64,000 bases of DNA from PALSA-600 sp963842335 (GCA_963842335.1 CAWJGF010000010.1:372001-436000), one strand, 5' to 3'. Numbered from the stretch's first letter, positions 8,159-16,688 are shown. The notes: generated from the letters alone by a model not told the origin. Made by a program: numbers and translations.

Positions 8159-8823
8159 TGGCCGGCGCAGCGGCGCTCGTAACCGGCGAGCACGAGCTCG
8201 ACCGCCTCGGCGGGGTCATCGGTGACGTGCAACAGCTCAATGTCGCCCGGCGAGATCATGCCGTCGGCCAGCAACTTGCTCCGGATCCACTCGAGCAGGT
8301 CGCGCCAGTAGTCACTGTCGAAGAGGATCACCGGGAAGTGCAAGATCTTCCCCGTCTCGATCAACGTCAGTGACTCGAAGAGCTCGTCGAGGGTGCCGAA
8401 GCCGCCCGGGAAGATGACGAACCCTTCGGCAGGTCGCACGAAGCAGACCTTGCGCGCATAGAAATGGTCGAACGTGTACTCGATGTCGAGGTAGGGATTC
8501 GGCTGTTGTTCGTGGGGTAGCTCGATGTTGAAGCCGATCGATTGGCCTCCACCTTCCTGCGCTCCACGGTTTGCTCCCTCCATCACGCCGCCCCCGCCAC
8601 CCGTCACCACCGCCCAGCCGGCTTCGCCGAAGCGCTTGCCGACCGCACGCGCGTCCTTGTACGGCTTGCTCTCCTCGGACACGCGCGCAGAGCCGAAGAG
8701 CGCGACGGCGGGGCGGCGAATCTCGGCTACCTTCGCGAAGCCGGCGCGAAACTCTGCGACGATCTTCGCAATCGACCCCTCGATGTCGGCGGCCGGATGG
8801 TCGAGGATGTTCCGGTCGTCCAT
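8155..8823 (-). CDS. LOG family phosphoribohydrolase (TIGR00730-type)
   Basis: The 222-residue protein carries both LOG signatures, GGGGGVMEGANRGA (residues about 76-89) and PGGFGTLDELFE (about 138-149). These bind the phosphoribosyl moiety and provide the catalytic Glu. Members hydrolyse nucleoside 5'-monophosphates (cytokinin-type or AMP) to base and ribose 5-phosphate and were long misannotated as lysine decarboxylases. It is slightly longer than minimal LOG proteins because of an N-terminal helical extension. It lies 9 bp after the M50 protease gene on the same strand, so the two may be co-transcribed. Confidence 0.88.
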   Translation of the reverse strand: MDDRNILDHPAADIEGSIAKIVAEFRAGFAKVAEIRRPAVALFGSARVSEESKPYKDARAVGKRFGEAGWAVVTGGGGGVMEGANRGAQEGGGQSIGFNIELPHEQQPNPYLDIEYTFDHFYARKVCFVRPAEGFVIFPGGFGTLDELFESLTLIETGKILHFPVILFDSDYWRDLLEWIRSKLLADGMISPGDIELLHVTDDPAEAVELVLAGYERRCAGH

Positions 8824-8832
8824 CGGGCCTCG

Positions 8833-9480
8833 TTAGAGACGGTGCTGCGGAAAGTACGCCGCCCAGGCGCCGAGCACGCAGAAGAGGATGGCACCCGCGT
8901 AGAGCACGTAGACAAGGGTTGCCTTCCCGCCGCCGCCGCCGAGTCGCAGAAAGCGCGCGGATCTCCAGATCGCGCCGCCGTCGAAGAAGCCGATCGGAAT
9001 GAGGTTCAGCAGGTTGAGTACGAAGCCGGCATACGCGAGCGCCAGCATCAGTTGCGAGCCGTTCGAGCGGCCGACCAGGTAACAGCCGAGCGATGCGATG
9101 CCGCCGAGGATCGGCCCGGCGACCGCGACGCGCGCGGTCTGCCAGGGATTGCCACGCGTGTACTTGACGAAAGCGAGGATGAACGGGACGAAGATCGGCC
9201 ACGACGGCTTCAACCCTTCCCGCTTGGCTTCGATGAAGTGGCCCATCTCGTGCGCGAAGATCAGCAAGACGAAGCCTGCCGCGAACTTCCAGCCGAAGAT
9301 CAACGCATAGCCTCCGAAGGCGATGAAGATCGTCGAGAACTTGAGCAGCACGAAGCCCCACTTCGCAAGCACGAAGACGCCACCGATCACCGGGCCGAAG
9401 AGGCGGCGCAGCGTGCCGCTCCAGTTCGTGCCTTGTGGCTGGATCGGGTCGTAGTCGCGGAGCGGAGGGGCGGGATCCAT
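8833..9480 (-). CDS. Site-2-type (M50) membrane metalloprotease
   Basis: The 215-residue polytopic protein has the zinc motif HEMGH in the second or third helix (FVLLIFAHEMGHFIEA) and a later NLLNLIPIGFFDGG segment, which supplies the third ligand Asp as in S2P proteases. No PDZ domain is present, so this is a compact M50B-like protein. I chose ATG 9480 over an upstream extension because a TACAGT box ends seven bases before it (9488-9493). Substrates are unknown. It lies between moaDE and the LOG gene on the minus strand. Confidence 0.87.
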   Translation of the reverse strand: MDPAPPLRDYDPIQPQGTNWSGTLRRLFGPVIGGVFVLAKWGFVLLKFSTIFIAFGGYALIFGWKFAAGFVLLIFAHEMGHFIEAKREGLKPSWPIFVPFILAFVKYTRGNPWQTARVAVAGPILGGIASLGCYLVGRSNGSQLMLALAYAGFVLNLLNLIPIGFFDGGAIWRSARFLRLGGGGGKATLVYVLYAGAILFCVLGAWAAYFPQHRL

Positions 9481-9530
9481 ACGGAGCACTGTAGGCGACA
9501 ACCCGGAGGCGTCGCCGCCCCGAAAGGGGG

Positions 9531-10157
9531 CTACGACCCCTGCCCGATCCACTCCTCGCCGCCGTCGTAGGTCTCCTTCTTCCACAGCGGCACGCGCTCC
9601 TTCAACGTGTCGATTGCGTCCTTGCAGGCGGCCAGGGCATCACCCCGATGCGGCGCCGAGACGGCGATCACGACGGAGGTGTCACCGATCCCGACCCGCC
9701 CGATGCGGTGATGGATCGCGATCGCGCACAGCTCGTAGCGCGCCTGGAGCGATTCGGCGATCTCCGCCATCACCGCCTCGGCCATTCCCTCGTAGGCCTC
9801 GTAGTCCAAATGCACGACGACGCGGCCGCGAGACTGGATGCGCGTCGTGCCCGTGAAGGTTGCGATCGCGCCGGCCCGTTCGTCGCGTACCTCGTCGACT
9901 GCGCGGTCGAGCGACAGCGGCTCCTCGCTCAACAGGAAAGCACCGCCCGAGACCGGCGGGATCAGAGCGACCTCGTCACCGTCGGCGAGCGCCCGGTCGC
10001 GATCGGCGTAGGCCTTATTGACGGCGTACAGGAGCCCCCCGGGCTCGTCGCCGAGGTCGAGCGCCGCCCACACGTCGGCGACGGTAGCGGCGTCGATCTC
10101 GCGCTCCGACCACCCGGCGCGCTCGCGCAAACCAGCGAAGAGGCGGACTCGAACCAC
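9531..10157 (-). CDS. MoaD-MoaE fusion, molybdopterin synthase
   Basis: Residues 1-72 are a MoaD ubiquitin-like domain ending in IPPVSGG, and residues 73-208 are MoaE, with the conserved WKKETYDGGEEWIG stretch that contains catalytic lysines. Molybdopterin synthase converts cyclic pyranopterin monophosphate to molybdopterin and needs a free MoaD C-terminal Gly-Gly thiocarboxylate. In the fusion that Gly-Gly is internal, so cleavage after Gly72 is expected, as reported for MoaX of Mycobacterium tuberculosis. The GTG start at 10157 has a TAGGCT box six bases upstream. It is divergent from the acyl-CoA mutase gene. Confidence 0.92.
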   Translation of the reverse strand: MVRVRLFAGLRERAGWSEREIDAATVADVWAALDLGDEPGGLLYAVNKAYADRDRALADGDEVALIPPVSGGAFLLSEEPLSLDRAVDEVRDERAGAIATFTGTTRIQSRGRVVVHLDYEAYEGMAEAVMAEIAESLQARYELCAIAIHHRIGRVGIGDTSVVIAVSAPHRGDALAACKDAIDTLKERVPLWKKETYDGGEEWIGQGS

Positions 10158-10163
10158 CAGGCA

Positions 10164-10194
10164 AGCCTATGCGGCGCACGCCGCCGCGTAGGAT
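10164..10194. promoter_or_regulatory. Divergent leaderless promoters of moaDE and acyl-CoA mutase
   Basis: In the 45-bp gap, minus-strand TAGGCT (10169-10164) lies six bases before the moaDE GTG. Plus-strand TAGGAT (10189-10194) lies eight bases before the mutase GTG at 10203. Neither gene has a Shine-Dalgarno sequence. Confidence 0.5.
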
Positions 10195-10202
10195 TCCAGC
10201 CC

Positions 10203-11792
10203 GTGCCGGCCGCCGATCATCGCGAGAACGAGTCGGACATCGAGATCAAGCCGGTCTACACCCCCGCCGACGCGGCGACCGAGCTCGAGCTTCCCGGCGA
10301 GTTCCCGTACACGCGTGGCCCGTATCCCGACATGTACCGGGGGAGGCCCTGGACGATCCGGCAATACGCGGGCTTCGCCTCGGCGGAGGAATCGAACGAG
10401 CGCTACCGCTACCTGCTCGCGCGGGGGCAGACGGGCTTGTCGATCGCCTTCGACCTGCCGACCCAGCTCGGCTACGACTCGGACGACCCGCGCGCCCTCG
10501 GCGAAGTCGGGCGCACCGGCGTCGCGATCGACTCGCTCGCCGACATGGAGATCCTGCTGGCCGGCATCCCGCTCGGCGAGGTCTCGACATCGATGACGAT
10601 CAACGCTCCCGCGTCGCTCCTGCTACTGCTCTACGAGCTCGTCGCCGAGGAGCAGGGGGTGCCGGGGACCGCGCTTCGCGGCACGGTGCAGAACGACATC
10701 CTCAAGGAGTACATCGCCCGCGGCAATTACATCTTCCCGCCGCGTCCGTCGATGCGGCTGACGACCGACCTGTTCGCCTACTGCGCCGACCGCATCCCGT
10801 CGTGGAACACGATCTCGATCTCCGGATACCACATCCGTGAGGCGGGGTCGACCGCGGTACAGGAGCTTGCGTTCACGCTCGCGAACGGAATCGCGTACTG
10901 CACGGCAGCGGTCGACGCCGGACTGTCGCCCGACGACTTCGGCGCCCGCCTCTCGTTCTTCTTCAACGCGCACAACGACTTCTTCCAGGAGGTGGCGAAG
11001 TTCCGCGCGGCGCGTCGGCTCTGGGCGCGGATCATGCGCGAGCGGTTCGGCGCGACGAATCCGCGGGCGGTCGCGCTTCGCTTCCACGCCCAGACCGGTG
11101 GCTCGACCCTCACCGCGCAGCAGCCCGAGAACAACATCGTCCGCGTGGCCATCCAGGCGCTGTCGGCGATCTGCGGCGGCGCGCAGTCGCTCCACACGAA
11201 CTCCTACGACGAGGCGCTCGCCCTGCCCTCGCAACGCGCCGCGACCATCGCTCTCCGCACCCAGCAGATTCTCGCGAGCGAGGCCGGAACCACGGCGACC
11301 GCCGACCCGCTCGGCGGGTCGTTCTACATCGAATCGCTCACCGACGAGCTCGAGGCGCGAGCCTGGGAGCTGATCGAGCACATCGACGGCCTCGGCGGAG
11401 CGGTGGACGCAGTCGAACAGGGCTACGTCCAGGGCGAGATCGAGGAGGCCGCCTTTCGCTGGCAGCAGCAAGTCGAACGCGGCGAGCGTCCCATCGTCGG
11501 AGTCAACGCCTACGTCGCGGACTCGGAGCAGCCGATCGAGTTGCAGCAAATCGATCCGGCGGCCGAGCGACGCCAGCTGGAGCGCACTGCGCAGGTGCGT
11601 GCGGAGCGAAACGCGGGTGAGGCGGAGACGGCGCTCGCACGTGTGCGCACTGCTGCCGCGGGCACCGAGAACCTCATGCCTCTCATGCGGGACGCATTGC
11701 GGGCGCGCTGCACCGTCGGTGAGATTTGCGGCGTGCTGCGCACGGAATGGGGCGAGCATGACCGCCCGCGGCAGGCGTCAGCAGACCGTTAA
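10203..11792 (+). CDS. B12-dependent acyl-CoA mutase large subunit (methylmalonyl-CoA mutase family)
   Basis: The 529-residue product is the catalytic TIM-barrel subunit of the methylmalonyl-CoA mutase family. It shows RPWTIRQYAGF, LPTQLGYDSDDPRA and the QSLHTNSYDEALALP active-site segment with the key His. The C-terminal cobalamin-binding domain is absent, so a separate small B12 subunit is needed; none is visible here. The RFHAQTGG segment is nearer to isobutyryl-CoA mutase-type subunits than to the RTHSQTSG of classical MCM, so substrate choice is open. The GTG start is set by the upstream TAGGAT box. The role would be propionate or branched-chain carbon metabolism. Confidence 0.92.
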   Translation: MPAADHRENESDIEIKPVYTPADAATELELPGEFPYTRGPYPDMYRGRPWTIRQYAGFASAEESNERYRYLLARGQTGLSIAFDLPTQLGYDSDDPRALGEVGRTGVAIDSLADMEILLAGIPLGEVSTSMTINAPASLLLLLYELVAEEQGVPGTALRGTVQNDILKEYIARGNYIFPPRPSMRLTTDLFAYCADRIPSWNTISISGYHIREAGSTAVQELAFTLANGIAYCTAAVDAGLSPDDFGARLSFFFNAHNDFFQEVAKFRAARRLWARIMRERFGATNPRAVALRFHAQTGGSTLTAQQPENNIVRVAIQALSAICGGAQSLHTNSYDEALALPSQRAATIALRTQQILASEAGTTATADPLGGSFYIESLTDELEARAWELIEHIDGLGGAVDAVEQGYVQGEIEEAAFRWQQQVERGERPIVGVNAYVADSEQPIELQQIDPAAERRQLERTAQVRAERNAGEAETALARVRTAAAGTENLMPLMRDALRARCTVGEICGVLRTEWGEHDRPRQASADR

Positions 11793-11823
11793 CCAGGTTC
11801 ACCGATAGCTCTAAGCTCGCGCT

Positions 11824-12909
11824 ATGGCCGTCGCGACCCGCCCGCGGACATCTCAGCCCGACTACGGGCAGCTCGAGTCTCCGCGGCCCAGCGGCCAGTG
11901 GGCGCTCGCTTGGCGGCGCCTGAAGCGTGACCGGGTCGCGGTCGGCTGCGGGATGTTCCTGCTCGTTCTCCTCTTCGCCGTCGGCCCGGGCGCGCCGCTC
12001 TACGCGAAGCTCGTCGGCCACGGCCCGAACGACTTCTTCCCGTACGCGGTAAGCGTCGGCCTGCGGCCGGCGGGGCCGCTTACGGTCACCTACGCAGTGC
12101 CCGACGTTGCCGGCGACGACCCGTTCGCGCTGAAGCATCCGGCGCCGCCGAAGGGGACGCCCAAGACCTTCCTTCTGCTCGGAGCCGACAGCCAGCTCGG
12201 CCGAGACGAGTTCCTGCGCATCCTGTACGGCGGGCGGGTCTCGTTAGAGGTCGCCATCGGGGCCGCGCTCGTCGCGATCGGCATCGGCGTGGTGCTCGGG
12301 ACGATCGCCGGCTACTTCGGCGGCCTTGCCGACGGCGTGATCTCACGCTTCACCGACCTTGTGATGGCGTTCCCGCTGCTGCTCTTCCTCGTGATGATCG
12401 GCAGCCTGTTCAGCTACGGCCTGACGCGCTGGACCTTCCACGGGTTCCTCAATCAGGGCGTCTTCCAGCTGATCCTCGTGATCGGTGCCTTCACCTGGTT
12501 CTACCCGGCGCGCATCGTGCGCGGCCAGATCCAGTCGCTTCGTCAGCGCGAGTTCGTCGAAGCGGCGCAGATGGTCGGCGCTCGCGACGCGCGAATCATC
12601 CGCACGCACCTACTGCCCCACGTCGTGCCGCCGCTGCTCGCGTACGGGACGCTGCTCGTGGCGACGAACATCATGATCGAGGTAGGCGTGACGTTCCTGG
12701 GCGCGGGCATCAAACTGCCGACAGCGAGTTGGGGCAGCCTGCTCGCGCAGACCTGGGGCTCGATCCTGAACCCGACCACCTACAACCCGGCGACGACGCA
12801 GCCGTGGCTCACGATCTGCCCGTCGGTTGCGATCTTCCTCACCGTCTTCGCGCTGAACCAGTTCGGCGAGGGGCTACGCGAGGCGACCGACCCGAGGGCC
12901 GTACGGTGA
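11824..12909 (+). CDS. Peptide/nickel-type ABC transporter permease, OppC/DppC-like
   Basis: The 361-residue integral membrane protein has an N-terminal OppC-N helix near residues 38-58 and a binding-protein-dependent transport domain. The EAA-type cytoplasmic loop is EFVEAAQMVGARDARIIRTHLLPHVVPPL. A long periplasmic insert lies between helices 1 and 2. It starts at ATG 11824 with a TAAGCT box six bases upstream. It overlaps the following OppB-like gene by 4 nt. No substrate-binding protein or ATPase gene accompanies the pair, so partners must be encoded elsewhere. Confidence 0.9.
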   Translation: MAVATRPRTSQPDYGQLESPRPSGQWALAWRRLKRDRVAVGCGMFLLVLLFAVGPGAPLYAKLVGHGPNDFFPYAVSVGLRPAGPLTVTYAVPDVAGDDPFALKHPAPPKGTPKTFLLLGADSQLGRDEFLRILYGGRVSLEVAIGAALVAIGIGVVLGTIAGYFGGLADGVISRFTDLVMAFPLLLFLVMIGSLFSYGLTRWTFHGFLNQGVFQLILVIGAFTWFYPARIVRGQIQSLRQREFVEAAQMVGARDARIIRTHLLPHVVPPLLAYGTLLVATNIMIEVGVTFLGAGIKLPTASWGSLLAQTWGSILNPTTYNPATTQPWLTICPSVAIFLTVFALNQFGEGLREATDPRAVR

Positions 12910-13994
12910 TCGGCTTCATTCTTCGCCGCCTGGCCGTCGCGGTGATCCTCCTCTGGATGCTTTCGGTGATCACCTTCGTGATCTACCTGAAGGTGCCGGC
13001 CGACCCTGCCGGCTTCATCGTCGACATTCAGCACTCCTCGCCCGCCCAGATCGCGCACGCGCACCATCTTCTCGGCACCGACCGGCCTCCAGTCGTGCAG
13101 TACGTCAAGTACATGGAGCGTCTGCTGCACGGTGACTTCGGCGTATCCTGGGCGACGGTCCAGTCGTTCAACGGGCAGGTCGTTGGCGCATCGGTGGGGC
13201 AGATCGTTTGGCGCGCCGCGCTCGTGACGGCCTCACTCGTGCTCGGCGGTTTCGTGCTGATCCTCCTCGTGGCGGTTCCGCTCGGCACGTTCGTCGCGAC
13301 GCGGCCCCGCTCGTTTGCCGACCGGTTGTCGCTCGGCCTTGCGGTTGCGGCGATCTCGACCCATCCGCTGGTCGTGGGGCTGCTCCTGCAACTGTTCGTC
13401 GGCGAACGGTGGAAACTCCTGCCCGCGTCGGGCTACTGCACGGTGTCGCATCCGTCGGGTGCGTCGATCGATGCCTGGCGACGTTTCGCGCCGACAGGCA
13501 CACCCGAGCCGTGCGGTGGTGTCGGGCACTGGGCCTGGCACCTGGTGCTTCCGTGGTTCACGTTCGCCCTCTTCTTCGTCGCGCTCTACATGCGCATCGT
13601 GCGTGCGCGCATGCTGGAGGTGATGGAGGAGCCGTGGGTTCGCACCGCTCGCGCGAAGGGCGCGTCCGAGGGGCGTGTGATCCGCGTTCATGCACTCCGG
13701 AATGCGATTGCGCCGGTCGTGACGATGGTGGCGATGGACGCGGGAATGGCAATCGGCATCGCCATGTACATCGAGACGGTCTTCGGCCTCCCGGGACTCG
13801 GGCGCACGATGATCCGCGCCCTCGCCGGCCTGCAGGGCTACGACCTGCCGGTCATCCTCGCGGTGACGCTGGTTGCTGCCGCAGCGATCATCGTGCTGAA
13901 CCTGGTCGCGGACATCGTGTTGCTGATGATCGACCCAACCATCGCGCGTCGTCAGGGACGGGGCGCGTGGCGGCTCGTCGGCCGCGCCGCGTAG
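12906..13994 (+). CDS. Peptide/nickel-type ABC transporter permease, OppB/DppB-like
   Basis: This 362-residue protein begins MIGFILRRLAVAVILLWMLSVITF, typical of OppB/DppB N-termini. It has about six helices and the cytoplasmic coupling loop PWVRTARAKGASEGRVIRVHALRNA. The start is GTG within GTGA of the upstream stop, so the two permeases are translationally coupled. The order OppC then OppB is the reverse of the usual operon order. A Cys-containing periplasmic loop (residues about 175-205) is an insertion compared with classical DppB. Confidence 0.9.
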   Translation: MIGFILRRLAVAVILLWMLSVITFVIYLKVPADPAGFIVDIQHSSPAQIAHAHHLLGTDRPPVVQYVKYMERLLHGDFGVSWATVQSFNGQVVGASVGQIVWRAALVTASLVLGGFVLILLVAVPLGTFVATRPRSFADRLSLGLAVAAISTHPLVVGLLLQLFVGERWKLLPASGYCTVSHPSGASIDAWRRFAPTGTPEPCGGVGHWAWHLVLPWFTFALFFVALYMRIVRARMLEVMEEPWVRTARAKGASEGRVIRVHALRNAIAPVVTMVAMDAGMAIGIAMYIETVFGLPGLGRTMIRALAGLQGYDLPVILAVTLVAAAAIIVLNLVADIVLLMIDPTIARRQGRGAWRLVGRAA

Positions 13995-14006
13995 CGTCAC
14001 GGGCGC

Positions 14007-14996
14007 ATGAAGATCCTCCTGGTCTCACAGATGTATCCCGGACCGGACGACCCGGACCTCGGATCGTTCGTCGCACAGCTCGAACATGCGCTCCGCGACC
14101 GCGGGCACGAGATCGAGCTGGCCGTCCTCGACCGGCGCGCCGGAGGGAAGTGGCGGTTCGTCGAACTTGCGCGGCGCGTGCGCTCCGCGGCGCAGCCGGA
14201 CGTCGTCTGGGCGCACTTCCTCGTCCCCGCCGGTCTCTTCGCGTCGAAGGTGGACGCGCCGCTCGTCGTGACGGCGCACGGACGCGACGTCCGCAACATC
14301 GGCGCGGTGCCCGGCATCGCGCACCTGACGCGCCGGGTCGTCGAGCGTGCGTCCACCGTGGTCGCCGTCTCGGAGTACCTGAGGCACGAGCTCGAGGAAC
14401 GGCTGCCGCAGGCGCGCGGCAAGACGGAGGTGGTCGACTCCGGGGTCGATCTCGATCGCTTTACAGGGGTGGCGCCGGCGGCCGAGCTCGAGTCGCCGGC
14501 GTTCGTCCATGTCGGGTCGCTCACGGAACGGAAGAACGTCACGCGGCTCGCCGACGCGTTCGAGCTTCTCGGCCGCGGCTCGCTGACCTTCGTCGGCGAC
14601 GGCCCGTTACGTGCCGCGCTGGAAAAGCGGGATCGTGTTCGCGTCATCGGCCGTGTGCCGCACGACGAGGTGCCGGGTTGGTTGAGCGCGGCCGACGTCG
14701 TGTGCGGGCCGGCGCTTGTCGAGCCCTTCGGCCAGGCCCTGCTCGAGTCGCTTGCGTGCGGCAAGCCGGTCGTCGCCACGCGCATCGGCGGTCCGCCGGA
14801 ATTCGTCCCCGTCGAAGCGGGCGTCCTCGTCGATCCGCTCGACGTCGGCGAGATCGCGCGTGCCCTCGAGATCGCCGCAGCGTTGCCGGCTCCAAACGAG
14901 GCCGCGCGCGCCGCAGCGGCCGAGCACGACGTCAGGCGCCAGGCGGAGCGGGTGGAGGAGATCCTCCAGCGAGCCGCTCGAGGTCGGCGAGCCTGA
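14007..14996 (+). CDS. GT4-type glycosyltransferase
   Basis: The 329-residue GT-B protein has the N-terminal SQMYPGPDDPDLGSFV loop typical of GT4 enzymes, an HGRDVRN acceptor-side segment and the C-terminal donor site EPFGQALLESLACGKPVVATRIGG. That site has the E-x7-E motif of retaining glycosyltransferases. It should transfer a sugar from a nucleotide sugar to a lipid or polysaccharide acceptor at the cytoplasmic membrane. It follows the permease pair by 12 bp. Its 3' end overlaps the convergent small gene by 65 bp. Confidence 0.9.
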   Translation: MKILLVSQMYPGPDDPDLGSFVAQLEHALRDRGHEIELAVLDRRAGGKWRFVELARRVRSAAQPDVVWAHFLVPAGLFASKVDAPLVVTAHGRDVRNIGAVPGIAHLTRRVVERASTVVAVSEYLRHELEERLPQARGKTEVVDSGVDLDRFTGVAPAAELESPAFVHVGSLTERKNVTRLADAFELLGRGSLTFVGDGPLRAALEKRDRVRVIGRVPHDEVPGWLSAADVVCGPALVEPFGQALLESLACGKPVVATRIGGPPEFVPVEAGVLVDPLDVGEIARALEIAAALPAPNEAARAAAAEHDVRRQAERVEEILQRAARGRRA

Positions 14997-15162
14997 TCTC
15001 GACGAGGGGGCGGATCGCCTCCTCGAACCCGTGCTCGCGTGCAACGGCGAGCGCCTGTTCGTAGCTCTGTCGGATCTTCTCGGCGGACACACCCTGCTTC
15101 AAGCGGTTGTCGCCCGTCAGCAAGAGGTCGTGAGCCTTCTGGCGGGCTTCGGCTTCGTCCAC
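14932..15162 (-). CDS. Small helical hypothetical protein
   Basis: The 76-residue product is alpha-helical with a TPR-like pattern (SYEQALAVAREHGFEEAIRPLVEIRLADLERL) and a Pro-rich tail. It starts with GTG, with a TAAGGT box nine bases upstream that overlaps the -10 box of the divergent response regulator. The 65-bp overlap with the convergent glycosyltransferase is long but the codon use in this frame is good. The function is unknown. Confidence 0.6.
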   Translation of the reverse strand: MDEAEARQKAHDLLLTGDNRLKQGVSAEKIRQSYEQALAVAREHGFEEAIRPLVEIRLADLERLAGGSPPPAPPGA

Positions 15163-15170
15163 TCCACGGC

Positions 15171-15177
15171 TACCTTA
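15171..15177. promoter_or_regulatory. Overlapping divergent -10 boxes
   Basis: The heptamer TACCTTA serves as TACCTT seven bases before the response-regulator GTG at 15184 on the plus strand. It also serves as TAAGGT nine bases before the small helical gene on the minus strand. The shared box means only one polymerase can occupy the site at a time. Confidence 0.4.
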
Positions 15178-15183
15178 GAGGCT

Positions 15184-15558
15184 GTGAACGGCAATCGCGT
15201 AAGCGTCGTCATCGCCGACGATCAACGGCTCTTCGCCGAGGCCCTCGAGGCAATTCTCTCGACGGATGCACGCATCTCGGTCATCGGTCGGGCGGCCGAC
15301 GGGCAAGCAGCGGTCGAACTCGCGCGGGAGCGCCGGCCGGATGTCGTCCTGATGGATATCGAGATGCCGGTGATGGACGGAATCGAGGCCGCCCAGGCCA
15401 TTCACGATGCCGTGCCCGGGACGCGCGTGATCGTGCTGACCGGTTCGGCCGCGCCGCAAGACGTCTCTCGCGCGCGCCTCGCCGGGGCCGCCGCGTACGT
15501 CACGAAGGACCAGATCGCCGGCGATCTCGTCCGCGCGATCCTTGACGCCGCCGTCTGA
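15184..15558 (+). CDS. Receiver-only response regulator
   Basis: The 124-residue CheY-like protein has the acidic pair Asp12-Asp13, the phospho-acceptor Asp58 in VVLMDIEMPVMDG, the conserved Thr in VIVLTGSAAP and the Lys in AAYVTKDQ. No output domain follows, so it acts through protein contacts or as a phosphate relay. The sequence resembles NarL-type receivers (DDQRLFAEALEAIL). No kinase is adjacent. The start is GTG 15184 behind a TACCTT box. Confidence 0.9.
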   Translation: MNGNRVSVVIADDQRLFAEALEAILSTDARISVIGRAADGQAAVELARERRPDVVLMDIEMPVMDGIEAAQAIHDAVPGTRVIVLTGSAAPQDVSRARLAGAAAYVTKDQIAGDLVRAILDAAV

Positions 15559-15603
15559 GCGGGCGCGGAAGCTTCCAGCCCCGCTCGCTACACTTCCGCC
15601 GCG

Positions 15604-15825
15604 ATGCTGCCCTTTTTCGCTGTCATTCACGTCCTGCTCTCCGCCGGTCTCGTCGGCCTCATCCTGATGCATTCAGGACGCGACACCGGGCTCGGCGGGA
15701 TGGGTTTCACACCACAGTCCCAGGGCGGGACGCACATCGTCGAGCGCAACCTGACGCGCGTGACGGTCGTCGTCGCGGTTTTGTTCTTCACGAACACGAT
15801 CATTCTCTTCCGCTTGCTCAAGTAA
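15604..15825 (+). CDS. secG: Protein translocase subunit SecG
   Basis: The 73-residue protein has two transmembrane helices (about residues 3-22 and 50-70) flanking a Gly-rich loop DTGLGGMGFTPQSQGG, the SecG pattern. SecG assists SecYEG in protein export. The length fits the family. A TACACT box lies nine bases before the ATG. Confidence 0.9.
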   Translation: MLPFFAVIHVLLSAGLVGLILMHSGRDTGLGGMGFTPQSQGGTHIVERNLTRVTVVVAVLFFTNTIILFRLLK

Positions 15826-15844
15826 CCCGTCGTAGACTCCGCCG

Positions 15845-16573
15845 ATGCAACTAGGGGGCCTGCACCACGTCACGTGCGTCTGCGCCGACGCGCAACGGAC
15901 GCTCGACTTCTATCGCAACCGCCTGGGGTTCTCCCTGGTGAAGAAGACGGTCAATTTCGACGACCCGCACAGCTACCACCTGTACTTCGGTGACGCGGTT
16001 GGCAGCCCGGGCACGCTGATGACGTTTTTCGAGTGGCCACGCGCAGAGGTGGGGCGGCTCGGCCGAGGCACGCTGGAGTCGATCGGGCTCGAGACGCCGC
16101 GCGTTTCGGAGGAGAGCGAAGGCGAGGACCCCGACGGTCTGCGGCTGCGCCTCTATCCGGCCGAGACGCCGCGGGTTCGCGACGTCATCGCGATCGGCAA
16201 CCCGGACCTGTACGCGGGGCTCTTCGAGCAACACGCACCGATGCTGTTCGCCGACCCCATCGAGGAGGCAGCGCTGATCGGTGCCGGCACCGCGCACCAC
16301 GTCGCCTGGCGGGCTCGAGACGACGCGACGGAGAACGCCTGGTTCGAGCGGCTCAACGAGTTGGGGCTGCGACCGACCGAGATGCAAGACCGAAAGTACT
16401 TCCGCTCGATCTACTTCCGCATGCCCGACGGCATCCTGGTGGAGATCGCGACCGACGGCCCGGGGTTCCTCGTCGACGAGCCCGCGGAGTCGCTCGGGCA
16501 GGGGCTTTCGTTGCCACCGTGGCTCGAGCCCGAGCGCGAGACGCTCGAGCGTGAGCTCACACCGATCGGGTGA
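15845..16573 (+). CDS. VOC-superfamily ring-cleaving dioxygenase-like protein
   Basis: The 242-residue protein has two vicinal-oxygen-chelate modules. The first begins GLHHVTCVCADAQRTLDFYRNRLGF and the second contains TAHHVAWRARDD followed by FRSIYFRMPDGILVEIATDGPGF. Metal ligands are likely His8, a His in the second module and the Glu in VEIATD, consistent with an Fe/Mn-dependent dioxygenase of the PcpA/LinE/MhqO type or a glyoxalase. The substrate is unknown. It starts at ATG 15845 with TAGACT six bases upstream. Confidence 0.85.
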   Translation: MQLGGLHHVTCVCADAQRTLDFYRNRLGFSLVKKTVNFDDPHSYHLYFGDAVGSPGTLMTFFEWPRAEVGRLGRGTLESIGLETPRVSEESEGEDPDGLRLRLYPAETPRVRDVIAIGNPDLYAGLFEQHAPMLFADPIEEAALIGAGTAHHVAWRARDDATENAWFERLNELGLRPTEMQDRKYFRSIYFRMPDGILVEIATDGPGFLVDEPAESLGQGLSLPPWLEPERETLERELTPIG

Positions 16574-16600
16574 CCTGCGGCTACAATCCCGCGCTCTCGG

Positions 16601-16684
16601 GCGCTGGTGGCGGAATTGGTAGACGCGCTAGCTTGAGGGGCTAGTGGCCGCAAGGCCGTGGAGGTTCAAGTCCTCTCCAGCGCA
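16601..16684 (+). tRNA. tRNA-Leu (anticodon GAG)
   Basis: An 84-nt class II tRNA has acceptor arms GCGCTGG/CCAGCGC, discriminator A, anticodon loop TTGAGGG within CTAGC/GCTAG, a long variable arm and the T-loop GTTCAAGTC. The CCA end is not encoded. A TACAAT -10 box at 16582-16587 lies 13 bases upstream. Confidence 0.96.
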
Positions 16685-16688
16685 CTCG

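Noticed and set aside
13208..15064. 618-codon plus-strand frame across OppB and the glycosyltransferase
   Set aside because: It is Arg-rich without any domain and lies over two well-recognised genes in other frames.
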